Below, piece by piece: positions 10,611-20,464 of a stretch of DNA of 22,538 bases. The position numbers were made by a program, and so were the translations under genes. The DNA is from Priapulus caudatus (Eukaryota; Priapulida; Priapulimorpha; Priapulimorphida; Priapulidae), in assembly GCF_000485595.1 (NCBI RefSeq), contig NW_014577126.1, positions 81,078 through 103,615 on the forward strand. Direction: 5' to 3'. The notes beneath the pieces were generated by a model. That model searched no databases, had not been told where the DNA came from, and was given only the letters and a program-made list of their open reading frames with translations. How positions within the stretch are numbered: position 1 is the stretch's first letter; the number at the start of each line of letters is the position of its first letter.

Positions 10611-11068
10611 ACGACATCAGGGCAGTTTTTTTAAGTAAAATTTGCTTTTTGGTTTTTTTCTTTAGAAAATCAAGGGAAGGAAAATTTTATTTTAGTCTCA
10701 ACCAGCGCCTCTCGTTGGCATAATCATCAGTATGTTGATGGTGGCCAATATAGCGTAGAAGTAGAAGATACGCGCATGTAGTCGTCCAGATAAGTGTTCT
10801 TGATACGCGATTCATACAGACGAGTGTTGACCAAGATTGAATTTCTGAACTGCACACGGGAATAAGAGAACGCAGCAAGTACTAGTTCCAAATTAAAAAT
10901 TCGGCTAAAATCATGTCAATGAGAGAGAAACTTCATGAGAAATATTCAAAGATGGTGGTAAACATGGCGATGATCAAATGTAGTGCATCGCATGATCTCC
11001 ACGGATTCGCTTGTCGTTGTTCAAAATTGCGCCACGACAACAAGACTTATCTGGCGAGCAAAAACTAC
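10611..11068. other. LINE 3' flank and unassigned DNA
   Basis: T-rich runs at 10627-10665 may be the LINE 3' UTR. The rest has no feature I recognise. Confidence 0.4.
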
Positions 11069-11690
11069 CCTGTTATAGCTGTTAAACTTGGCTTTCCATT
11101 ATAATTACTGTACATAAATTTTCTAACAGCAAACACTAAATTATTGACTGGTTGTCGAACGATCAATTAAATGTGGCTTCCCATAAACCGTTATAAATTT
11201 CTCCGGGCGCGATCTGTTCTGTAACAACTGCTATAAATTTACTGTGAGCAATAATTCTGCTATAATTAGGCCTACCAATGACTTTCCACGAACTGGTAAC
11301 TGCTTCTCTAACAATCGGAGTCTTATGTGTCATGGCTGCTTAAAATTGATACCTAGTAACATTAATAATTCCTTTTGTGAGCAAGTCCTTTTCTCGTATT
11401 GCTGCTAAAGATGGCTTCCCATTAAAACTGTTATTATTATCTCTTGGTTGCACGAACTGTTCCCTGTTACAGCTGTTAATAACATCTCATAAATTACCAT
11501 GTTACACCTGTCACAGATGTATTCCTTCCAACACTTAACGACACCTAGCAGCTCTACAGTTACAGTGGCAAATAACTTCTTAGAAACGGCTTCCTATTAA
11601 CACTGTTAATAACGCATGCTAGCTTTACTATTATAGTCGCTAATAATTGATAGAACGCCTCGTTCCTGTTAAAGTTGTTAGTAATTACCA
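11069..11690. repeat. degenerate AT-rich repeat field (GGCTTCCCATTAA..CTGTTAATAA)
   Basis: Related words recur at irregular spacing: GGCTTTCCATTATAATTACTG (11090), GGCTTCCCATAAACCGTTATAA (11174), GGCTTCCCATTAAAACTGTTA (11412), TTCCCTGTTACAGCTGTTAATAAC (11460), GGCTTCCTATTAACACTGTTAATAAC (11588) and TTCCTGTTAAAGTTGTTAGTAA (11660). It looks like a decayed tandem array or nested copies of one short element. Confidence 0.5.
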
Positions 11691-12182
11691 CTTTAGATCG
11701 TCCATTTGGTCTATTTGAACAAAATATATCTTTTGTGTTCGCTCACTGTTGGCCATTATTACTCTGCAATTTAACGCGTGTAATTAATTACGTGTTTTCT
11801 TTCGTACACCGCGGAACAATCAAAACTATAGCCTGTCACCGCGCCTTAATGCCCGCAAGTGTTATGTCACCTGAATACCACTTAGCTAATCACGCGCGAG
11901 AGATGCGACTGTGAAGCTATAAAAATCGCGATCGAATTTATGACTTCAGGTGAAAAGAAAATGACCCGACTTGTACGAAATGCCTCAGTTGTCACATAAG
12001 CGTTGCCAAGGAGAGGTGACGGGAGAGAAATTTGGCGGCGGTAAAAATAGTTTATCTGCGGTTAATTATATAATTATGTGTAACAAGGCCTCCGATTTCG
12101 TAAAAAGACCTATAATTTTACTGCGGTTATTATAATTATTTCTGAGCAAGTTGTCTAACCATAAACGCCAATGTAATCGACA
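11691..12182. other. intergenic, nothing recognised
   Basis: No supported feature between the degenerate repeats and the large palindrome. Confidence 0.4.
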
Positions 12183-12367
12183 TATTATCAAGAGCTAATA
12201 ATACCTAGTGTACAACGGAAAAACGGGAAAATAGTGCTATTTCACGACTACATTATTCTACTTTGCCTGCGAGTCTAGAATAATTTCATGGTAATGCATT
12301 AAGCAGAATTCCCTGCTCTCTACAACAAGACCAACCGCTTGTCAATACGATACTCCTAGGCGGAGAT

Positions 12368-12445
12368 ATCGGCTCCTAAACCTCCCCTTCCACATGCCTT
12401 ACGCCGCTTCGCATCCACTTTATTCAGCTACCTACACGCGTCTAA
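12368..12445 (+). repeat. segment B, source-like copy of the palindrome loop
   Basis: 78 bp (ATCGGCTCCTAAACC ... CTACACGCGTCTAA) matching 13353-13430 in inverted orientation, with only a few substitutions in the CCCCTTCC stretch. Confidence 0.93.
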
Positions 12446-12583
12446 GCATTGCTTCGTGAAAGTTCGGTTTTTCCGTGATAACTTTATGAATGAACGGTGC
12501 TTCGGTTATCATAGGTGACTTTCGGGGGCATCGCCTATGCCCTTATCTTCCATTATCTTTCCTAGCACGGCTAATGCCTGTCA

Positions 12584-12603
12584 TGATGGAGCCGGCTCCA
12601 TCA
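12584..12603. repeat. perfect 20-bp palindrome
   Basis: TGATGGAGCCGGCTCCATCA is exactly self-complementary. It lies in segment C (12446-12720), the only part of the large structure without an inverted partner. Confidence 0.95.
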
Positions 12604-13352
12604 AGTTTTTACAACGCAGCTCAGTTACTATATGGTGTAGTAAGAGTACCAAATTTGGGCATGTGACATCAATTATCAGCGCTCCAAGCGGTGACAGAAA
12701 CCGATAGCCAAAATGCTTATAGCGCGTTCACATGTACCGTAAAACCCAGTTTCAAACGCGTATCTCACGGACTCCGTACGATACGCGTATAGCGTGACCT
12801 TGAGTTAAACAGCGTTCACACGTAGTTTTGGAATTTACGTACGTCGCTGTACACAAATAGTGTAATATAGTTTATCATAGCATTATATTAGCATTAACTG
12901 TGTGCTGTTGCTGGTACCAGTATACGGTAACCCATTTTCGAAAACAAATTACATGTTTGTGACAGTCATTCTATACATGTCACAACCAATTATGCCACAT
13001 TTATAACTTTATACATTAATTGGTTCAAGGATAGAGATGATGTCCAGGGGCCTGTTGTCAGAAACAAAATTAGTCTTAACAACTGTCTTAATACTAACAT
13101 TTTCTCGTAGACCGTCGACAGCGCTTTGTTTCCTATTGTTATACGCGTATAGCTATAGCCATCCGCTATACGCGTATGCTATACGAAGTACGTAGGAAAC
13201 GCACTCATTTTGTCAGGATAGTGATACGCGTTTCGAACCGAGTATAGCTGGTATACGTGGTCGTTCAGACGAGGGAAATTTATCGCGAGTACGTACGAAA
13301 CTCTGTTTCGTACGCGTACGAACCGTGGATTTTGCTACGTGTGAATGCGCTA

Positions 13353-13430
13353 TTAGACGCGTGTAGGTAGCTGAATAAAGTGGATGCGAAGCGGCGTAAG
13401 GCATGTGGGAGGGAGGGTTTAGGAGCCGAT
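13353..13430 (-). repeat. segment B', loop of the foldback element
   Basis: Inverted copy of 12368-12445, flanked directly by arms D and D'. TTA lies at both junctions (13353-13355 and 13430-13432 give TTA/TTAGCG). It may mark an insertion or a template-switch joint. Confidence 0.93.
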
Positions 13431-14264
13431 TAGCGCGTTCACACGTAGCAAAATCCACGGTTCGTACGCGTACGAAACAGAGTTTCGTACGTACTCGCGA
13501 TAAATTTTCCTCGTCTGAACGACCACGTATAGCTAGCTATACTCAGTGTGAAACGCGTATCACTATCCTGACCAAATGAGTGCGTTTCCTACGTACTTCG
13601 TATAGCTATACGTGTGAACGACCGGCTATAGCTATACGCGTATAACAATAGGAAACAAAGCGCTGTCGACGGTCTACGAGAAAATGTTAGTGTTAAGACT
13701 AATGTTAAGACTAATTTTGTTTTTGACAACGGGCCCCTGGACATCATCTCTATCCTTGAACCAATTAATGCATAAAGTTATAAATGTGGCATAATTGGTT
13801 GTGACATGTATGCAATGACTGTCACAAACATGTAATTTGTTTTCGAAAATGGCTTACCGTATACTGGTACCAGCAACAGCACACAGTTGTTGTTGACTAC
13901 ATGCAATTTTTTATGCCATAAACTATAGTACACTGTTTGTGTACAGCGACGTATGTACATTCCAAGACTACGTGTGAACGCTGTTTAACTCAAGGTCACG
14001 CTATACGCGTATCGTACGGAGTCCGTAAGATACGCGTTCGAAACTGGGTTTTACGGTACGTGTGAACGGGCTGGATATCTCCACCTAGGAGTATCGTATT
14101 GACAAGCGGTTGGTCTTGTTGTAGAGCAGGGAATTCTGCTTAATGCAATACCATGAAATTATTCTAGACTCGCAGGCAAAGTAGAATAATGTAGTCGTGA
14201 AATAGCACTACTTTCCCGTTATTCCGTTGTACACTAGGTATTATTAGCTCTTATTAGTAGATAT

Positions 14265-14307
14265 TATCAGGAGCGTATAATGACAAAGTCATTATACGCT
14301 CCTGATA
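14265..14307. repeat. perfect 20-bp inverted repeat next to the large palindrome
   Basis: TATCAGGAGCGTATAATGAC and its complement with a 3-base loop (14285-14287). It abuts the right end of the 2.1-kb palindrome. The arm ends resemble the 2734-2785 hairpin. Confidence 0.96.
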
Positions 14308-15592
14308 TTATGTATATCTAGATGATGAATAATCAAGACGCGTTGTTATTATTGTTTTTCCCACCGTAATCCCATTAGCACACGAAAAGGTAAAAAGGTA
14401 GTTTTTTTTAATGTTAAATTGTCCCTTTTCGCATTAAATTTTGCCACGTACAATTGTAGTTTCAATTTATCCCACGTTCCTTTCCGCTTAAAGCTAAGTG
14501 CGACTTTGTTTTGTGCAATGTCTACTTCCAATGTGTGAACTAATAAACTATAATAACAACTACTATTGTGTAATCAATATTATAAACAGCAACACACGAA
14601 GTCAAATCTTCCGGTATTTGTTATATATATATATATATTTATATATAGGCTTCAAAATACATAGTTCATTGCATACGGGTTCGCCAAGTATGAGTACTGC
14701 GCATGCCTCATCAGAAGATAGAGCCAGGTATATACCGTGCGCTGGGTGGGTGCTGGTGTGTGTGTGTGTCGGTTGGGGGCATGGAGAAACGTGCACGCTC
14801 ATTCTAAGTCTGGTGCGCAGAGGAGAACGTAGAAAAATAGCAAGCAATTACAGCGCAACATTGCATAACCATGTCAACTACACTTACACAGACGACTGTA
14901 CGGTAACCATGACGACATGCTAGTGTCGCGCTATTGGCAGTAGCACTGTTGCAGTGATTAAAATAATTGTCACCAGATTGCATTATGAGGCGACATAGTC
15001 CTCTCCCCCTGACGCAACGGAGTCACCATGCCGACTGCATGGGAGGGAGGGGGGAGTCATAACAGAGCCCCCCAACGAACGGAAATAACTCCTAGCCAAA
15101 AAAACCGTTGAATACCACTGACTACTCTTGTCTACGTATGCATTACGTGTGCAATAATGCAAGTTTAGATAAACCACACAAGCACAACCGCAGGCCCACG
15201 GACGCAGGCACACGCACATCTGCTTCCATACGATTCTCATCATGCTAATTGCTGACTCTAGATTCTGCCTAACAATGTAATGACGTAAAGCAAGCTGGCC
15301 GCGAGCCGGGGTAGGTCGTCAGCGGAAAAATTACGTCGCCGAGTATCACGCGCAGACGCGCGCGCGGTCGAACCTAACCTAGTAAAAATCACATACGCTA
15401 GGCAAACCACAAGGCAACTACTAGGAAGGGGACACTTCCACACGTACCAACACATCTCATCTACGCGTATTCTCATAACAATATACAAAATTCCAAGTTT
15501 GCTATACATTTCCAGAATTATACTGAGCCGCTGCCGCGCGACGTGTCTAACCTCCCTGCTCCGAATAAGATAGAAACAAAAATAATTAGTAT
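14308..15592. other. intergenic, nothing coding recognised
   Basis: It contains a short (TA)n tract at about 14623-14646 and a small GT run at about 14757-14768. The open frames are short and carry no recognisable domain. It lies downstream of the myosin gene. Confidence 0.4.
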
Positions 15593-15598
15593 TTTATT
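15593..15598 (-). terminator. candidate poly(A) signal AATAAA for the myosin gene
   Basis: TTTATT on the plus strand gives AATAAA on the minus strand, about 860 bases after the myosin stop codon. It is the first canonical hexamer I find downstream, followed by T-rich sequence. A variant signal closer to the stop cannot be excluded. Confidence 0.35.
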
Positions 15599-16457
15599 GT
15601 TTTAAAACAATCACCACTAGAATAATCATAATTATAACAAACGGCTGTTTTAGTCGACCAAAAAAATACGAATAACGGGCTACACGACGCTCTCACTGCC
15701 GTTTTCGATGCTCTATGTTGGATTATTATTCCACTGAAAGCGCCGCGTGTTTTTAAATTATTTATCATACGCACGAATATTATACTTATAAAAAGAAGGA
15801 ACTCAAAGCGGAATGTTCGTCCCTTTGCTAGCGTACAACCCCAGAGCGCATCCAAATCTCCTACTCTGTGGTAGAAACTCACGTAGCAGCCATGTGAAGC
15901 ACACTGTGTTGCAGTCGATGCACTCAGCTAGCGATTTCATTCGATTCGTATACATCCCCCAAGTCAACGACTCGCATATATATGATTCTCATATAGTGTG
16001 ACAGTCAGCAGCACAGCAGGCTGTAATGGAAGAACTCCCCCGTAAGCTTGTGCACCCCTCCCAGCACCATTAATGCCAGCGTGCTGTGTAAATACTATCA
16101 GAGCTCACGCACAACTACTTACACCCTGCTTCTAATGTGAAACCCCTCACATAACAGTACGCCAGCTATAGTTACCGAGTACGTACATATACACATACCA
16201 GCAGAAATATGCATTTTTGGAGAAAATTCCCATCTACCATGATGATACCAGAGTGTTCGCGTAACAAACCCGCACACTGAGCAATCGCCATTCCAAGCAC
16301 CCCCTGGCGGTGCGATATCCATACTGTTGTCGTTGACGGGGGGGAGGGGGTTGTCTCTCTCTCTCTCTCTTTCTTTCTCTCCCTCTTTCGCTCTCATCCC
16401 AGAAGCGCTCTGCGTCGTACGCCGTCCTGCGCAGCCACAGGGTCGCGGTGGCACACC
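15599..16457 (-). other. probable 3' UTR of the myosin heavy chain gene
   Basis: This is the region between the stop codon and the first AATAAA. It starts (minus strand) with a G/A-rich repeat, complement of the TCTC tract at 16353-16395. The extent is inferred only from the candidate poly(A) signal. Confidence 0.35.
16353..16395. repeat. (TC)n microsatellite in the presumed 3' UTR
   Basis: TCTCTC and TTTCTCTC runs on the plus strand; (GA)n in the transcript, about 60 bases past the stop codon. Confidence 0.9.
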
Positions 16458-16587
16458 TCAGTCCTTGTCATCCTCGCTGACGGAGTCGTCGAGTGTGCCA
16501 GTGCTGGCCGTGTCATCACCTGCTGGCGATGCCTTGCTGCGGTTACGCCCCACACTGAGGATGCTTGACCGTCCACCTCCTCCCACC
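16458..16587 (-). CDS. zip/MYH10-like: myosin II heavy chain, terminal coding exon (nonhelical tailpiece)
   Basis: One base (completing the Arg of KLR) plus 42 codons and TGA. It reads [20 protein letters not shown], then a segment ending [13 protein letters not shown]. Acceptor TTGCAG after a pyrimidine-rich tract. Gly-rich start, basic middle, acidic end: the general plan of non-muscle myosin tailpieces. TLDD and SEDD fit the casein kinase 2 pattern (S/T-x-x-D/E), and vertebrate tailpieces carry CK2 sites; use here is inference. The sequence itself is not conserved with vertebrates, so the exon call rests on splice phase and position. Confidence 0.9.
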
Positions 16588-17173
16588 CTGCAAGCACACG
16601 CATAGAGGGAAGGGTGAGCACGACACGTGTATAATGCTGTAAGAGTATGGATGGGAGTATCAGTAAATATAAGTATTATAACACCTCTCCTCGTCACTCA
16701 CGTAAGATATACATCTTTTTCACTAACCTAAGATATCTCCCTCCTTCACTTACCTGAGAAATACCTCCTTACTCACTCATCTGAGAGATATCTCCCTGCA
16801 CACTCCTGAGAGATATCTCCCTCCACACTCACCTGAGAGATATCTCCCTGCACACTCCTGAGAGATATCTCCCTCAATATCTCCCTCCACACTCACCTGA
16901 GAGATATCTCCCTGCACACTCCTGAGAGATATCTCCCTCCACACTCACCTGAGAGATATCTCCCTGCACACACACCTGAGAGATATCTCCCTGCACACTC
17001 ACCTGAGAGATATCTCCCTCCACACTCACCTAAGACAGTTACATAAGAGATATCTCTCTACACTCACCTGAGAGAGATATCTCTCTACACTCACGTGAGA
17101 GAGATATCTCTCTCTCACCTGAGAGATATCTCTCTACCCTAGTTCACGCTTAAATGACACACACACGCACACA

Positions 17174-17228
<55 letters not shown>

Positions 17229-20200
17229 TCACCTGAGTTTGCTCTTAAGGGAGTTGATTTCGCGCAGCTGTGACTCGTTACCCTCCACCTGCTCGTCAAA
17301 GTCGCGCTGAAGTTTGCGCTTCTGCGCGTTGACGCGTGCCAGTTCCTCCTCCGCCTCATCTGCCTGCCGCTTAAGAGCCTTCACGCGCGTGTTTGCCTTG
17401 TCCACCTGGCCAATACAGCAACCAATCACACGTCAGCAATCGGTCGCATAGAGAAACACTATTAAAAAAGTCTTTTAACAGTTATCTAATCTCGAGAGTC
17501 TGTGATTATTCGGTGGCAGCCACACACCAGCAGCGGGAGCTTTGTAAGCAGCTGAATGTGAACAGGTGCTGCTATGCGGCTGCTACGCTCGTGGACCACG
17601 TACTATGAACATTCACAAACTCTCGAGATTAGATAATTTTTAACAGCCAGTCCGTTAGCAGTCTGTGGTGGTTAATTCCTGGCAGTCAGTGTATTTTTCA
17701 ACGGACTGAAATTAGCTGCTAATTTGGTCCGTAATAGTCCGTGGCTCTCCGGGCGTTTTGCATCATTCATGTGTTTACGTGTATAATTACGTGTATGTGT
17801 TTAGTGTTTAATCCGTTTATTCCAGTTCATAGTGATAAGCTCAGACTAAATCACACCACACACGAGACGTGGTATGCCAAATGAGATGTGGGATACGAGA
17901 AAAACGTTCGTCTAACCACAGACCAGTAAAATATACTTTTCCAAGATTTTCTCCAGGACGCTTAAATTTTACCAAGGACACCAAGGACAATGAGTGTCAA
18001 TGACACTGTAGCTCACCTTGGGTGTGATAGCAGAGGGAGGGGGGATATATAAAGCAAGAGTATACATGGGAGAACTCCTATTATATAGCATATCTCCCAT
18101 TATATACTCTTGATAATGATATATGCATAAGTTTTGATGCAAAAATAAATGTTTCAGATCTGAAAGTCTGAAATCTTGACGAGAGATGGCGCTTTATGGC
18201 CATTTCCATTTTTGCCAAAAAGTGGACGTGGCTAGAATGTAGGTCGACTGGCGGGCTCCAAAATAGGACGTTGAAACCTCTTCCATAGGAGTAACAACTA
18301 TATGCAATTTGAAACATGTGGGTCAAACAGTTGAGTTATCGTTGACCGTAGCCAAAAGTTGACAGACGGACGGACGACACCCCATGGCAATAGCTCATCT
18401 TGACGATGTCAAGGCGAGCTAAAAATGAGACCAAGACCAAATGAGATGCAACAAATTAGGCACTATTAAACCGATTATACATATTACCTATCAAAGATAC
18501 TGTTACACAAGAACTTAAACGATTTACAACTCATAAAAAATTCATTTTTGTAAGAAATTATGCTGGATGAGGGGTGGGGGGATCAGGGAATACAAGATTG
18601 GATCAGGTGGATATGAGGTAGGATCAGGGGGATAAAAGGTTGGATGAGGGAAGTGGGGACAGCAGGATGTGACATTCCAGTACCTGCTCTTTGTACTGAT
18701 CAGCATGCCGTCGCTCATCCTCTGCCTGCATGATAGCTTCCTTTAGTCTCTTCTCTAGCCTTCTGTTCTGTCTGGTCGCAGTCTGCCGCTCCCTGCATAT
18801 TACAGAAGAAAGCACGACATGTAGGATGAAGGCAGCATGACTGGTAGGGTGAAGGCAGCATTCAAGAATATAGTTGTGCCAACTTAATTGCATTCTTATC
18901 CATCCTCACCACACCACTTGCAGCAACACATCGCACCAACCCCTGCACCCCCAGTAACCATCACAGCAACCACTGCACCCTCAGCCATCCTTACAGCAAC
19001 CCCATGCACCCTCACAATGACACCTGTACCCTCAGCCACCCTCAGCACAACCCCTGCACCCTCAGCCACCCTCACAATGACACCTGCACCCTCAGCCACC
19101 CTCACAGCAACCCCATGCACCCTCATCCACTCTCACAACGCAACCCCTGCACCCTCAGCCACCCTCACAGCAACCCCTGCACCCTCATCCACTCACACAA
19201 TGCAACCCGTGCACCCTCCGCCATCCTCACAATGACACCTGCACCCTCAGCCACCCTTACAGCAACCCCATGCACCAACAGGCACCCTCACAATGCGGCC
19301 CTTGCACCCCCAGCCAACCCCACAATGCGACCTACTTTGTCTCAATCTCGAGCTGCTCCTCAAGGTTGCCGATCTTTGTCTCGAGTGTCGCGATCGTTGC
19401 CTTCGACTTGCCCCGCAGTGCCTGCTCCAGCTCCTCCAGCTTTGCCTTCAGCTCCTTGTTCTGCTTCTCAAGAGCGAGCCGCGCGTTCTCAGCCTTCTGT
19501 GCCGTCGCACGCTCAGAGTTCAGCTCAGCTGACATCTGCTCCACCTGGTGGAAATAAACGGAGGCATGTCACACGTTGGAGTGCGTGCACAGGGACGGAA
19601 ACGCATTACATACTGGACTGCATGTGGAGATGAAAATGTGTAATGTGTAATTGCCAGAGATGAGAACGGCCCCGGACGAAATCCGCGGGATATATTTCTA
19701 CTTACTGGTAGAATAGCGCAAAGTGCTATATTGCGCACCGCAGGTGCTAAGCACTATTGGGGGGTATGGGGGTCCTTTTAAACTCACAACTGTTGTTTTC
19801 CTCCTCCTCATCCCCGCGCTGTAAGCTTTTCACCTCCTTTTTCTCAATAATGAGGTGTGCTCCTGCCCCACCTGCCCTCTGTACCCACCTGCAGGTTGCT
19901 TTTGCGGTTCTTATCCACGAGTAGTTCCACATTGTTCTGTTCTTCCTCCAACTCTTCCTCAATATCCTGCAGTTTGCTCTCCATCGACTTCTTTTCATCG
20001 GCAAGACTTTGCCTGTCGTAAAAGCATGTAGGTGTGTACGTGTGTCTGTCAGATTTTACGCAACATTTTACGCCATTGCTCACATATACTACCTCGCGCT
20101 AAAATTCCCCTCAGTCCCTATTACAGGGACAGGTAGGCGGACCATGGTACTGTATTATAATTTATAGTAGTTTGGCATCTCTCACTCTTTTACTCTTGCT

Positions 20201-20430
20201 CTCTCTCTCTCTCACTCTCCTTCTCTCTTCCACTCTCATTTACTCTCATTCACTCTCTCCCCCACTCGCTGTCTCCCTCTCTCTCTCTCTCTCTCTCACA
20301 CAACACACACTGTATCTCTTTCACTCTCACCCCTCTCTCTCTCTCATTCTTTCTCTCACTCACTCTCTCTCTCTCGCACACGCACACGCACACGCACACG
20401 CACACGCACACGCACACACACACACACACA

Positions 20431-20464
<34 letters not shown>

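Larger units (their letters stand above)
12183..14262. mobile_element. 2.1-kb palindrome of nested foldback elements
   Basis: The outer arms A (12183-12367) and A' (about 14077-14262) are almost perfect reverse complements, sharing for example GAGTCTAGAATAATTTCATG and AGCAGAATTCCCTGCTCT. Inside, arms D (12721-13354) and D' (13432-14072) are again reverse complements over more than 600 bp. D starts AGCGCGTTCACATGTACCG and D' ends CGGTACGTGTGAACGGGCT. The D/D' loop (13353-13430) is a 78-bp inverted copy of segment B (12368-12445), which lies beside arm A. The order is A-B-C-D-B'-D'-A'. There is no coding frame of note. It is best read as foldback/MITE-type elements nested in one another; the superfamily is unknown. 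Confidence 0.9.

Noticed and set aside
16690-17140. Regular repeats that could suggest a CRISPR array
   Set aside because: Units are contiguous without unique spacers and lie in an intron of an animal gene; it is a minisatellite.
17990-18425. Possible Helitron end because of the 3' hairpin
   Set aside because: No CTRR after the hairpin and no TC start; inverted ends are present instead.
18935-19330. Second candidate CRISPR-like array
   Set aside because: Head-to-tail 30-bp units with no spacers; minisatellite.
19004-19633. A 209-codon plus-strand open frame rich in Pro, Thr, His and Ser
   Set aside because: It runs through the 30-bp minisatellite (a multiple of three keeps frames open) and then antisense through the real myosin exon 5.
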